Below, in pieces: positions 1 to 7,927 of a stretch of 42,312 nt of DNA. The DNA is taken from NCBI GenBank assembly GCA_903926465.1, contig CAIYJE010000036.1, forward strand, positions 1-42,312, written 5' to 3'. The position numbers were made by a program, and so were the translations under genes. The notes under the pieces are model-generated. The model saw nothing but the letters and a program-made list of their open reading frames with translations, had not been told where the DNA came from and did no database searches. The stretch is from an uncultured Planctomycetales bacterium. Its GTDB lineage: Bacteria > Planctomycetota > Planctomycetia > Isosphaerales > Isosphaeraceae. The stretch's first letter is position 1. Each line of letters begins with the position of its first letter.

Positions 1-207
1 CAACTTCGTCCCACGCTGTTTTACCAGTGGCAGAAATTGTTCTTCGAGAACGGTGCCGCTGCTCTGGAACGCAAGAACGCATCCACCGAGAGCCAGCATC
101 AGCGGACCATCGCAGCCTTGCGTGACAAGCTCCAGCGGAAGAACGAGGTAGTCGCTGAACTGATGGAAGAGCATCTCAAGCTAAAAAAAGAGCTTGGGGA
201 ACTCTGA
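1..207 (+). CDS. IS3-family transposase OrfA, C-terminal part (5' truncated by window)
   Basis: Frame 1 is open from the first base and ends at TGA 205-207, giving the last 68 residues of OrfA. OrfA of IS3 elements carries an N-terminal helix-turn-helix that binds the terminal repeats, followed by a leucine-zipper-like coiled coil for multimerisation. Only the end of the helix-turn-helix (LRPTLFYQWQKLFFENG) and the charged coiled coil (heptad-like L/I/V spacing through ALRDKLQRKNEVVAELMEE) are visible. The gene overlaps orfB in the -1 frame at the slippery site 183-190. The start and N-terminal domain lie outside the window; it could be intact there. Confidence 0.85.
   Translation, partial: QLRPTLFYQWQKLFFENGAAALERKNASTESQHQRTIAALRDKLQRKNEVVAELMEEHLKLKKELGEL
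183..190 (+). other. Programmed -1 frameshift site joining orfA and orfB
   Basis: The sequence is A7G, read in frame 0 as CTA AAA AAA GAG. The -1 frame is free of stops from here through the recognised orfB, and orfA ends only 17 bases later. This A AAA AAA G heptamer is the standard IS3-family slippery motif, used to make the OrfAB fusion transposase. Efficiency cannot be judged; no clear downstream stimulatory hairpin was sought in detail. Confidence 0.75.
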
Positions 208-254
208 GCAAATCCTGGGTTCCCCATGACATCCGTGATGCCATCGTCGACTAC

Positions 255-1241
255 GTGGATTACTGGTGTGAACGCACCGAGATCCCCCTTGGGCGATTCA
301 TCGGATGGCTTGATCTCGCCGCCAGCAAGTTCCACGACTGGCGTGCCCGGTACGGTCAGGCGAATGAGCATAATGCAAAAATCCCGCGTGACTCGTGGCT
401 TGATGACTGGGAGAAAAAGGCGATCATTGCTTTCCATGCCAAATATCCAATGGAAGGCTATCGGCGACTGGCTTTCATGATGCTTGATGCCGATGTTGTG
501 GCCGTCAGCCCATCCAGCGTGTACCGCGTCCTCCGTGAGGCGGGCTTGATGACCCGCCGCAACAACAAACCTTCACTGAAAGGAAAAGGCTTTGAGCAAC
601 CCATCTATCCGCACCAACACTGGCACGTTGATGTCTCGTACATCAACGTATCAGGCACATTTTTCTACCTCTGTAGCCTGCTCGACGGTTGCAGCCGGTT
701 CATCGTTCACTGGGAGATCCGCGAGAGCATGACAGAGGCCGAGATCGAAACGATTTTACTGCGGGCGAAAGAACACTACCCGAACGCCAAGCCCAGAATC
801 ATCTCGGACAACGGCCCTCAGTTTATTGCCAAAGACTTCAAGGAGTTCATCCGGCTTTGTGGGATGACCCATGTGAGGACATCGCCGTATTACCCACAAA
901 GCAATGGCAAAATTGAGCGTTGGCATCGGTCGCTGAAGAGCGAGTGCATTCGTCCGGGAACTCCTCTTTCGCTAGGCGATGCACGCCGATTGGTCGACGG
1001 CTACGTGGGGCATTACAACGAACTGCGGCTGCATAGTGCGATCGGTTACGTCACACCTGCCACCAAGTTGGGCGGTCGTGAGCAAGCGATCTTTGCCGAG
1101 CGTAATCGCAAACTGGAGGCCGCCCGTCAACGCCGCCAGCAATCCCGGAGAGCCAATGGGCCGACCGAATCAGCTCGAAGCACATCGTTGCCTACATCAG
1201 ACCACAGGGCTACGATAGTGAGTGGCCTGGGCGGAGGATAG
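255..1241 (+). CDS. IS3-family transposase OrfB (DDE integrase domain)
   Basis: Catalytic part of the IS3 transposase, which cuts and joins the element ends. An HTH_21-type region lies near YPMEGYRRLAFMM, followed by an rve-type DDE domain. The first Asp is in HWHVDVSYI, the second in IISDNGPQF and the Glu in NGKIERWHRSLKSE, so the catalytic triad is complete. The listed start is a GTG, but the same frame is open back to the A7G site at 183, with residues SKSWVPHDIRDAIVDY upstream of the GTG. The natural product is therefore probably the OrfAB fusion made by frameshifting rather than a protein started at 255. No internal stop or frameshift is seen, so the element may be active if its left end is intact. 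Confidence 0.92.
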   Translation: MDYWCERTEIPLGRFIGWLDLAASKFHDWRARYGQANEHNAKIPRDSWLDDWEKKAIIAFHAKYPMEGYRRLAFMMLDADVVAVSPSSVYRVLREAGLMTRRNNKPSLKGKGFEQPIYPHQHWHVDVSYINVSGTFFYLCSLLDGCSRFIVHWEIRESMTEAEIETILLRAKEHYPNAKPRIISDNGPQFIAKDFKEFIRLCGMTHVRTSPYYPQSNGKIERWHRSLKSECIRPGTPLSLGDARRLVDGYVGHYNELRLHSAIGYVTPATKLGGREQAIFAERNRKLEAARQRRQQSRRANGPTESARSTSLPTSDHRATIVSGLGGG

Positions 1242-1281
1242 GGCTCCGTGACAACACGCCCCGAGCGCCGATCCAGGGACC

Positions 1282-1325
1282 AAAGACCGAAGGAGGGCGG
1301 CACGATGCCGCCCTGTCTTTCCCTT
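1282..1325 (+). terminator. Hairpin terminator downstream of the IS3 orfB
   Basis: GGGCGGCA (1295-1302) pairs with TGCCGCCC (1306-1313) around a 3-base loop. An outer AAAGAC (1282-1287) can pair with GTCTTT (1315-1320), and TGTCTTTCCC follows. It lies 40 bases after the orfB stop and inside the proposed element end, so it likely stops transposase read-through. The T tract is broken by C, so rho-independent function is probable rather than certain. Confidence 0.6.
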
Positions 1326-1390
1326 CGGGATTGGTACGAATGCGGTAAAACACGACTGTGTGGTCGTGTGTTCAGTAGTCTTTATCTCAG

Positions 1391-1421
1391 AACCCCCGTT
1401 TGTCCATTTCACGCTGAACCA
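1391..1421 (+). repeat. Candidate right terminal inverted repeat of the IS3 element
   Basis: The end reads ...CCCCCGTTTGTCCATTTC and then ACGCTGAACCA, so its complement begins TGG and contains GTGAAATGGACAAACGG. IS3-family ends begin with TG and often carry an AAATGG-A-C block like this. The left copy needed for proof is outside the window. Confidence 0.4.
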
Positions 1422-2691
1422 TTACAGCTCGATGGCATAGTACTTTAACTCCAATAATGATCTCAATCGTTATAGAAACATCGCGAATGTGCAAATAGAG
1501 AAGAATTTCTTCCAAGCTTTCGTCCCAACTCCACTTATTCAGCATTGCAACGACCTTGAAAGCGGTCGCCGTTTACAACCACTCCGGTTAGACGCACGCT
1601 TCCTGATCTGAGTTTCCACTTGATTCTCAGCTCTTGCCTGGGTACGGCTTGGCTAAGTCTTATCGTAGAAGTGGTTTTCTTTTTCGAACGTTCTAACAAT
1701 GAATTGCGGTAGGCATACCGGGACCGCTCACTCCCGATATTTTATGGGTCGGGAGCTAACTAACGGAAGCTAAACCGTTTAACTAAGCAATGTTCGGTCA
1801 AACTCGCCACAGCGATAATGACCATCAATCTAGATAATCTGGACCCACAAGGGCCATTTCAACTCTTCGGGTGGCACAACAGACTTCGTTGGCTCCGTCT
1901 ACGGTACGATCTCTCCGGGACTTCCGAGTATCTTAGACTCCGCGAGTCGCGATTTGTTGGAGTATATTGTGAGAACTCAACAAAGTTTCTGTAAACGAGG
2001 TAACTTTCTATCCAATATACGCTTTGATTCAGCCAGGCGGATTCCATGACATCCTTGAAGTTCATGGAATCTCCGAAATGAACGGCGATTTGCAATGAGC
2101 GTGATATATTTCAAATTCAAGTCTGCATTGCTCCTATCTCATCCTTCCTACACGTCGATCTTAGTTCCTTGTCCCGATTGGGTTTGGTGATAGCTCGTTC
2201 ATTGGTTTCACTTCACATAAAGGTGAAACCTGGTTCACGGCAGGTGGAAGTTTTGTTCTTTTATCAAGCATTCAAAACGCAAAGTGGGTGATCGGTTCAA
2301 GGTACTTTTTGACAGGAATCCTTCAGCTATGTGTACGTCCGTGCTCTTGGTGCCGGTTTTTATCGGTTTGGTTCCGATTCTGAACACATAAAACCGGAAT
2401 ATGGACCGGTCGCGATGGTCCTGAGAGGATTCGTCGTTAAGATTCCTATGGAGTTGGTTCAAACTATCGGTTATTCATGATATACCGGTCGTGCCAATTA
2501 GGATGGTTGGGACGACTGGGTGATTGCTGAAGAGTGTTTTCATGATTGCTGATATTTCCGATTTCGTATTTTGGGTTGTGGAGCTTTCATCTCCATTGCG
2601 TTGAGTTCATGAGAAGTTGAGATTCGGTGCTGGCGCAACCATTTCCGATGTATCCCGTCCCTTGTATGACCCGACTGATGGAGCAGAAGGC
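1422..2691. other. Gene-free stretch between the IS element and the first PEP-CTERM gene
   Basis: About 1.27 kb without a convincing gene. Small open frames exist on both strands, but none has a recognisable domain, a good ribosome site or gene-like composition. One hairpin is seen: CTCCCGA (1732-1738) pairs with TCGGGAG (1750-1756), without a T tract. The region may be decayed sequence flanking the insertion; no transposase remnant could be read in it. Confidence 0.5.
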
Positions 2692-3597
2692 ATGTCACAA
2701 AATGGATCTATCGACTGCAAACGACTTGCCGCCACTCAAGTCATAGTCAATCCGCAGCCCCTTCATGGTTGCGGTGATTTCTCTCAGGCCGGCTCAGGAC
2801 ATCGTTGCTTGCCCATATTCACGATGCTTCTGCTTTTCTTGATACTCTTAGGTCATGGTTCGGCCCAAGCCGAGATTTTGCTTGGTCAAAATCTCAGCAC
2901 AGGCAAAGGCTTGGGAAATCTTCAGACCGACCCCGAATGGCGTGTTGCCTACAAGTTCCAAAATCAGAGAGATCTGGAAACTCGCGTCCTTAGCGCGCCT
3001 CATTTTCCATTCGGCAAGTACTGGCTACCGCCATCTCAAGGTTCAAACTGGCTCTCACCCAATTTGCCCGCTTTCACTCAGAAAAACGCGCCATCGGGTA
3101 CAACAGGGCTCTACCAAAACTATTATGTGAGATTCTTCCTGACTCCCCACGAAGCCAATACGGCATACATTGCTGGATTAAATGGGGAAACTGCTCGTTG
3201 GACCTCAGACAATAATGGATTGCGGATCGTCCTTAACAATCACATCGTCTGGAACGGAAACACCAGGCCCCAAGCCTATCGTAAATGGCATGCCGTGAAG
3301 CCGATCGCGACCGGTTTCCAGGTAGGTTGGAACACTCTTGAGTTTGTGATCCGCAATAACCCGGTTTTATCCCAAAATACAGCATTGGATTTGAAGCATT
3401 CCTGTCATAAAACCGTTTATGTCCAAAACCCAACGGCATTTCGGTTTGAAGCAGGTCTCTACTACGATCCAGGCCCACCCCCTCCTGCCGTGCCGGAACC
3501 CGCTAGCTTGATACTTTGTGCCTCTGGGGTGGGATTGCTTGCTTTATTTGGCTCGATCAGGCGATTCCAATCCAGTCGGCCTTCAAGCAGCAATTGA
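2692..3597 (+). CDS. PEP-CTERM sorting domain protein, secreted
   Basis: A 301-residue exported protein on this start. The C-terminus is a textbook PEP-CTERM signal: a proline-rich linker, VPEPASL, a hydrophobic helix and a basic end (SIRRFQSSR). Such proteins are delivered by the Sec system and cut or anchored by an exosortase, usually in bacteria making exopolysaccharide. A hydrophobic export segment (MLLLFLILLGHGSAQA) ends near residue 59, unusually far in. The body contains YYVRFFLTPHE, GLRIVLNN and GWNTLEFVIRN, a beta-rich pattern seen in lectin-like or jelly-roll PEP-CTERM proteins. The start is uncertain: an in-frame TTG at 2617 extends it by 25 residues, and an ATG at 2824 lies right at the hydrophobic core. 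None has a well-placed ribosome site. Specific function unknown. Confidence 0.8.
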   Translation: MSQNGSIDCKRLAATQVIVNPQPLHGCGDFSQAGSGHRCLPIFTMLLLFLILLGHGSAQAEILLGQNLSTGKGLGNLQTDPEWRVAYKFQNQRDLETRVLSAPHFPFGKYWLPPSQGSNWLSPNLPAFTQKNAPSGTTGLYQNYYVRFFLTPHEANTAYIAGLNGETARWTSDNNGLRIVLNNHIVWNGNTRPQAYRKWHAVKPIATGFQVGWNTLEFVIRNNPVLSQNTALDLKHSCHKTVYVQNPTAFRFEAGLYYDPGPPPPAVPEPASLILCASGVGLLALFGSIRRFQSSRPSSSN

Positions 3598-3607
3598 GGG
3601 CCTGAAA

Positions 3608-3627
3608 ATCGCAACCGACGTTGCGAT
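3608..3627 (+). terminator. Short hairpin after the PEP-CTERM gene
   Basis: ATCGCAAC (3608-3615) and GTTGCGAT (3620-3627) form a perfect 8-bp stem with a 4-base loop, starting 11 bases after the stop codon at 3597. No T tract follows, so it may be a weak terminator or a 3'-end stabiliser between two convergent genes. Confidence 0.4.
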
Positions 3628-3791
3628 GCATGCCAAAGGGAGCCTAGTGAGCGGCTTCCGCTCGTCAAGGCAATTTCTATCCCGTAGGCTCGGTGTGCCC
3701 TGGCTCTTAGCTGAGATTCGGTAAATCAAGGAAGTGCTGAAGTCGCTCTTGGTTGTTTATGAATTCTGTTACCAACCCGCCAAAGTCGGTA

Positions 3792-4448
3792 TCAGTCTTC
3801 AGCTCCAACCAGATTATTTCTGATAGCATACTTAACCAATCCGGTGATATCACGAATCTCAAGCCGTTGCATGAGCGCTGTTCTATGGGCTTCCACGGTT
3901 TTGACGCTGATCGCCAATTCTTTGGCAATCCCCTTGGTTGAAATTCCCCTCGCGATCATGATCAGGATTTGTTTCTGCCTGGGGGTGAGACGAGGAGAAT
4001 GGGGCTCTTCGATATCCGCAGACAGACGTTTATATTCTCCCACCAAGCACGCGGACACGGATGGGCAGATATAGGTTCCGCCCGCGGCCACCGCACGCAC
4101 TGCACGCGGTAATGATTCGGGGTCCTCTGACTTGAGTAGGTACCCATTAGTTCCATCAATCAAGGCTCGAGTGATCGATTCCCGTTCGGTTCGAGAAGTG
4201 ATGACCATGGAACGAGTCTCTGGGAATTCTTGAGTGACTCGTCTGATCAAGTTGTGGCCCTCGCCTGCTTCCATCGCGATATCCATCAAAAGAATTTCAG
4301 GCTGAAATTCTTGGACAAGCCTCAGGGCCTCAGGAGTAGTTCCTGCTTCCCCTACGATTTTAAGATCTTGAAATACTCCAAGAACTGTCCTGACCCCTGT
4401 CCTTATCAGAATCTGGTCATCGGCCAAAACTATTCGAATGAGTTTCAT
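3792..4448 (-). CDS. Two-component response regulator, NarL/LuxR family
   Basis: A 218-residue transcription factor. The receiver domain (about 1-120) keeps the acidic pair D10-D11, phospho-acceptor D56 (ILLMDIA), T84 and K106. A LuxR-type helix-turn-helix (about 154-216) contains LTPRQKQILIMIARG and SVKTVEAHRTALMQRL. This is the NarL/FixJ arrangement in which phosphorylation frees the DNA-binding domain. The ATG at 4448 was chosen because family members begin a few residues before the DD pair; an AGGAG lies 13 bases upstream, rather far. A GTG at 4484 would add 12 residues. No histidine kinase is adjacent, so it is an orphan here. It is convergent with the PEP-CTERM gene at 2692, and a cluster of repeated AYTACCCTGA motifs lies upstream (4743-4920), possibly its own binding sites. 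Confidence 0.93.
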   Translation of the reverse strand: MKLIRIVLADDQILIRTGVRTVLGVFQDLKIVGEAGTTPEALRLVQEFQPEILLMDIAMEAGEGHNLIRRVTQEFPETRSMVITSRTERESITRALIDGTNGYLLKSEDPESLPRAVRAVAAGGTYICPSVSACLVGEYKRLSADIEEPHSPRLTPRQKQILIMIARGISTKGIAKELAISVKTVEAHRTALMQRLEIRDITGLVKYAIRNNLVGAED

Positions 4449-4742
4449 CGACTCGATTCCGCTCCTGATTGCTGAAAACTCCACAGCAGCCCCATCAATC
4501 GCTTCCTCTGCCTGGACTCAGCCCAGGCGTTTCATGGGTCTGGATGGGTTTAACGTTGGCGGAGTGCTTTTGCTCTTCAATGGAAATGGTTAAGGACTCT
4601 CCGCGCACAGTACAACCAATCTGCCTCATCCACGCAGGACATCACAGCTTAGTTGAGGTCGCAAAGCCATCGGATCAGAATCAAAAACAGGGAAATCACT
4701 CGCAGGAACTCGGTTCCCAACCCGTTGGGCTCAGAGTTTCAG

Positions 4743-4920
4743 ATTACCCTGACAATCCAATCCACAGGTGGAAACAGATTCAGGTTCCCTGGTAACAACG
4801 CCAGATACCTCAAGGTCTTCGCAATTGCAAAGTTCCGTCCGAAAGCGGCTTCCGGGCCGACCATCGAACGCTGAGAATCAGGGTAGTGAGGAATTACCCT
4901 AGTAGTGAGTTCAGGGTAAT
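4743..4920. promoter_or_regulatory. Cluster of AYTACCCTGA motifs upstream of the response regulator
   Basis: ATTACCCTGA occurs at 4743-4752 and, on the other strand, at 4911-4920. The variant ACTACCCTGA occurs on the minus strand at 4878-4887. ATTACCCT also occurs at 4893-4900, facing the copy at 4913-4920 as an inverted pair. GTAGTGAG is repeated at 4883-4890 and 4902-4909. Repeated 10-mers in both orientations within 180 bases are typical of transcription factor sites. They sit about 300-470 bases upstream of the response regulator start. The regulator that binds them is unknown. Confidence 0.5.
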
Positions 4921-5062
4921 ACCTGAAGGTCACAGGGTCAATTGATCAAGCTGGATTGAGTTAAATATCAAACTATAAGGAAGTCTGTTGATGAATTTGA
5001 AGTCTGTGGTGTTCGATAAAAAGGAAACGTTTTATGTCGACTTGATCGGGTGTCATTCAAAA

Positions 5063-5105
5063 GGCTCGCAACAATCTCTCCACGAATTGGAGGATTGAGC
5101 GAGCC
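5063..5105 (-). terminator. Terminator of the 5142-5822 PEP-CTERM gene
   Basis: GGCTCGC (5063-5069) pairs with GCGAGCC (5099-5105). Inside this, AATC-T-CTCC pairs with GGAG-GATT around a short loop. Read on the minus strand, the stem is followed by TTTTGAATG. It lies about 40 bases past the stop codon at 5142. Confidence 0.65.
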
Positions 5106-5141
5106 GTAATTGCCGGGATGGTCGCAGTTCTGATACCGAAC

Positions 5142-5822
5142 TCAGGAAGCTCGCCGGTGTCGTATCGCTCGTCCAGCTCCTAGCCCCACTACACCAATTG
5201 CCGCAAGGACAATCGCTGAAGGCTCAGGGACAACCGGGGCAGCAGAGGTAAAAACTGCCATCTGGTAAGGGGTGTAATCTGGGTCGGAGATACTGTAAGA
5301 ACCGCCAGAATTCGCGAAATACTCACCCGTTATTCCTGTGCCAGAAGCGTTCGAGGAGTAGGACCATTCGGCCGAGGTATCTCCACCACTACCAGACGAG
5401 ATCTGAATCCAGTACCTGGTATTGGGAGAGAGTTGATAGGGAGTCGAGAGCGCAAAGTCATAATTCTGAAGGGAAGTGGACAGCTGGGAATCACTCATGG
5501 ATCCCAAAACAGTCAGGAATGACCCAGGCGAGGTGGCTCCACCCGCGTCTGAAAGCAGGCTAACGATAAAATTGCCACCACTGACCGGATGTGCAACGTT
5601 GCTTTGCAGGCTTAGAGTCACATGTGAGAGGAAGGCACCAGACGCGTCCGTTGAGAACGAATCCGCCAACGGACCATAACCGCTACCAATAGAACTCACG
5701 GTATCACTACCGCCAGAAGGCTGGGCTAAATTGTCGTACAAAACGCCAGCGTTAACCTGCTCAGCGCTCAACGCAGCTAAGGCAACCATCAAAAAAGCAC
5801 GGAAAAACCCTTTGAACAACAT
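5142..5822 (-). CDS. PEP-CTERM protein with choice-of-anchor-R-like body (paralogue A)
   Basis: A 226-residue secreted protein. Residues 1-25 are a signal peptide (MLFKGFFRAFLMVALAAL, cleavage near VNA-G). Residues 26-195 hold a beta-rich body with YGPLADSF, VTLSLQSN, GGNFIVSLLSD and TRYWIQI, resembling the choice-of-anchor R family found with several sorting signals. Residues 198-226 are a PEP-CTERM signal: VPEPSAI, a hydrophobic helix and RAIRHRR. An AGGAG seven bases before the ATG fixes the start. The gene is a close paralogue of 7241-7927: same length, same motif order and the same VPEPSAI signal. Its specific role is unknown; surface or extracellular-matrix location is inferred from the sorting signal. 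An imperfect inverted repeat (AAGGAATCA 5867-5875, TGATTCCCTT 5891-5900) lies in its upstream region. Confidence 0.9.
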   Translation of the reverse strand: MLFKGFFRAFLMVALAALSAEQVNAGVLYDNLAQPSGGSDTVSSIGSGYGPLADSFSTDASGAFLSHVTLSLQSNVAHPVSGGNFIVSLLSDAGGATSPGSFLTVLGSMSDSQLSTSLQNYDFALSTPYQLSPNTRYWIQISSGSGGDTSAEWSYSSNASGTGITGEYFANSGGSYSISDPDYTPYQMAVFTSAAPVVPEPSAIVLAAIGVVGLGAGRAIRHRRAS

Positions 5823-7159
5823 GCATCATCTCCTGGTGGTGTAAAAGCGGATACCAAAACGAGTTAAAGGAATCAAGGTTTCCAGCAAGGTGATTCCCTT
5901 GCCGCTCAAAAATCGAAATTTGGCTCGTTTCAGACCTGCCATCCATGACATGACACAATCGACAAATCACAGTAGTAACGAGACAACCAAGACTACCGAT
6001 CATCTGTGAGTCGAGTATTTGGCGAAGCGAGAAGTGATCCCGTTGCGCTTCAGGGACATATTCAAACTCCGCCATTTCTGACTGGGCCGTCGAAGTATCA
6101 ACTCCTTGGGAATTGGACAAGTAGCGTTTCCAGAAACAAACTACAGTCCAAGAATCTTTATAAAATTTACCACTGTCTGGTGTCTTATTTCAACACAAAG
6201 TTGGATTATGCAAAAAAAATCACCATCTACTGGCTCCAGACAGGAAAGCGATGGTTTTTCGTTCTAATTAGCCAGGGACGGAGCTGCGAGAAGCTGGATT
6301 TCTGAGTGGTTTCTGAAGTCTATTCCAATGAATGCTGCAAATGCTCAGGCTTTAGACTCGTTCAGGAATCTCTTTTAGACGCAGGCGATCGCGGTCCACC
6401 TTTGCCTTATGCACAACTTGGCCAGGTGGTTGTGCTGTAAGCGGTCAGGAGTGCGTCTTGCAGACCTGAACTATGATCACGGAACTTGCTGCTCAACGAG
6501 AATTCGGAATATTGGTATCTCGTGGTTTTCTAGCGTTTTTTTTTGACAGATAGAGTTACAAGGTCTAAGACCTTCATGTGCAGATCATGGAGAGCGGAGA
6601 ATTAGCGAGCCGAGAATTTGAGCGCACTCTCAAGACCAAGACCAAGACCAAGACCAAGACCAAGACCAAGACCAAGACCTGATCGTGGTTTTCAGGCCAG
6701 ATTGGCCAATTCTTGCAATTGTCACCGGATTATCCTCGTATCAACCTTGTCTCTCGATGATGCTTAGGCCGGGTTAGTGTCTCAGAAGTGCGCATCTTGG
6801 GGTGAATCCTATGGACGGTGTTCGGGACTCGATTTCGCATTCATCACTCCATGCTGACGATTGTTGATCGAGAACAACCGAGAGACAACGACTTGCTACG
6901 AGGTTGTACTTTTTGCATTAAGTGATCCCTAGGGGAGTCAGGGGAAAGCGATCTCAATTCGCCCAATCGGAAATGCACCAGCTCCTTGGACGACTGAGTA
7001 TTCACTCGTAAGGATCCGTTGTGAGTGGAGCAAGGCCATCTGGACTGGATCCGTTGTGGAATTGAACAAACCGTCTGCAGTTGCTCAGGCATGAAGGAAT
7101 CCGCAAAGCATGTGTTGAGGATTCGATCACAGCCTGCAAACATCGGTCACAAAACGAAG
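5823..7159. other. Gene-poor stretch between the two PEP-CTERM paralogues
   Basis: No convincing gene over about 1.3 kb. Visible structure includes a T9 tract (6536-6544) running into TTGACA (6543-6548), then a 15-base palindrome AAGGTCT-A-AGACCTT (6560-6574). ATG 6587 opens a 31-codon frame ending in a Lys-Thr repeat encoded by the hexanucleotide tract at 6631-6679. The frame has no clear ribosome site. The left edge (5823-5900) would hold the promoter of the 5142-5822 gene. Confidence 0.5.
6631..6679 (+). repeat. Hexanucleotide tandem repeat (CAAGAC)8
   Basis: Eight perfect head-to-tail copies of CAAGAC plus one base, ending at the TGA 6680-6682 of a 31-codon frame starting at ATG 6587. 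Within that frame it encodes (Lys-Thr)8. Perfect copies suggest recent expansion or ongoing slippage. As the unit is six bases, copy-number change would not shift a reading frame. Confidence 0.9.
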
Positions 7160-7203
7160 AAACCCGTCAGATTTATCCTGGTAAGGAAAAATCTGACGGG
7201 TTT
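7160..7203 (-). terminator. Strong terminator of the 7241-7927 PEP-CTERM gene
   Basis: AAACCCGTCAGATTT (7160-7174) and AAATCTGACGGGTTT (7189-7203) form a perfect 15-bp stem with a 14-base loop. On the minus strand it is followed by CTTCGTTTTG. It begins 37 bases after the stop codon. The A/T-flanked arms would also allow some termination in the other direction. Confidence 0.85.
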
Positions 7204-7240
7204 GTGTCGAGTCTGTGCTGATTTTAACCAGCAAGACACA

Positions 7241-7927
7241 TCAGACTGAGGTTGCCTTGCGACGACGTGCCAGGCGGCCTGCTCCAAGACCCAGAACGCC
7301 AAGGCCGGCCATGATGATGGCCGAAGGCTCAGGCACAACTGTGCTCGCAGCCATCATGTAAGGGCCATCTTGATTGGCGTAGGAGCCTGTGTTGTTGGCA
7401 AAGAATTCGTTGGCCACACCAATGCCGGAATTGTCGGTGCCGTAGGCCCACTGAGCGGATGTATCGCCAGCAGCACCTTTCTGAATTTGAACCCAGTACC
7501 GGGTATTTGCGTGGAGCCGCAGTGGTGTGCTGGTGTCCAGGTTGAAAGTGTAATCCTTCAAGGTCGCTGTCAGCTGACTGTCATTAAGCTGACCGATCAC
7601 ACCGATAAAGGCTCCAGGCTGGGTCGTACCACCAGCGTCGGCCATCAGCGTGATAATGATATTGCCGCCAGGCACAATGTGCGCCAGGTCGCTGCGGAGC
7701 TTGACCGTGACTTCATTGAAGAGATAGTCATCTGGGCCAGACCCAGTCGTGAACGAGTCGGCCAGTGGGCCGTAAAAGTTCGGATCGTTAGCAGCCGTTG
7801 CAACGTTGTCTTCGCCGGAAACTGTTTGGCCAAGACTGTTATAGATCACGCTAGCGTGACTCACACCTACACTCTTCGATCCGAGCACGAGTAGTAGTGC
7901 GAATGCCCCAAGCCCCTTCAAACGCAT
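7241..7927 (-). CDS. PEP-CTERM protein with choice-of-anchor-R-like body (paralogue B)
   Basis: A 228-residue secreted protein on the ATG at 7927, which has AGAGG six bases upstream. A frame open to 8032 would add 35 residues with no signal-like features. A signal peptide (MRLKGLGAFALLLVLGSK, cleavage near SHA-S) is followed by a beta-rich body with FYGPLADSF, VTVKLRSDLAH, GGNIIITLMADAGG and TRYWVQIQKG. The PEP-CTERM signal VPEPSAI, a hydrophobic helix and RLARRRK close the protein. It matches paralogue A nearly motif for motif, so the two arose by duplication, though they are separated by about 1.4 kb and each has its own terminator. Function unknown; likely exported and processed by an exosortase encoded elsewhere. 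Confidence 0.9.
   Translation of the reverse strand: MRLKGLGAFALLLVLGSKSVGVSHASVIYNSLGQTVSGEDNVATAANDPNFYGPLADSFTTGSGPDDYLFNEVTVKLRSDLAHIVPGGNIIITLMADAGGTTQPGAFIGVIGQLNDSQLTATLKDYTFNLDTSTPLRLHANTRYWVQIQKGAAGDTSAQWAYGTDNSGIGVANEFFANNTGSYANQDGPYMMAASTVVPEPSAIIMAGLGVLGLGAGRLARRRKATSV

Larger units (their letters stand above)
1..1421 (+). mobile_element. IS3-family insertion sequence, left end outside the window
   Basis: The window opens inside orfA of an IS3-family element and runs through orfB, a terminator-like hairpin and a probable right end. Two overlapping transposase frames in a 0/-1 arrangement, an A-rich slippery site and an orfB DDE domain are diagnostic of the family. The right boundary is inferred: read on the minus strand from 1421, the sequence starts TGGTTCAGCGTGAAATGG and continues into a G-rich stretch, which resembles IS3-type terminal inverted repeats beginning with TG. 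The matching left repeat is not in the window, so neither the inverted repeat nor a target duplication can be verified. Confidence 0.85.

Noticed and set aside
6631-6679. CRISPR array
   Set aside because: The repeat unit is six bases with no spacers; it is a simple tandem repeat.
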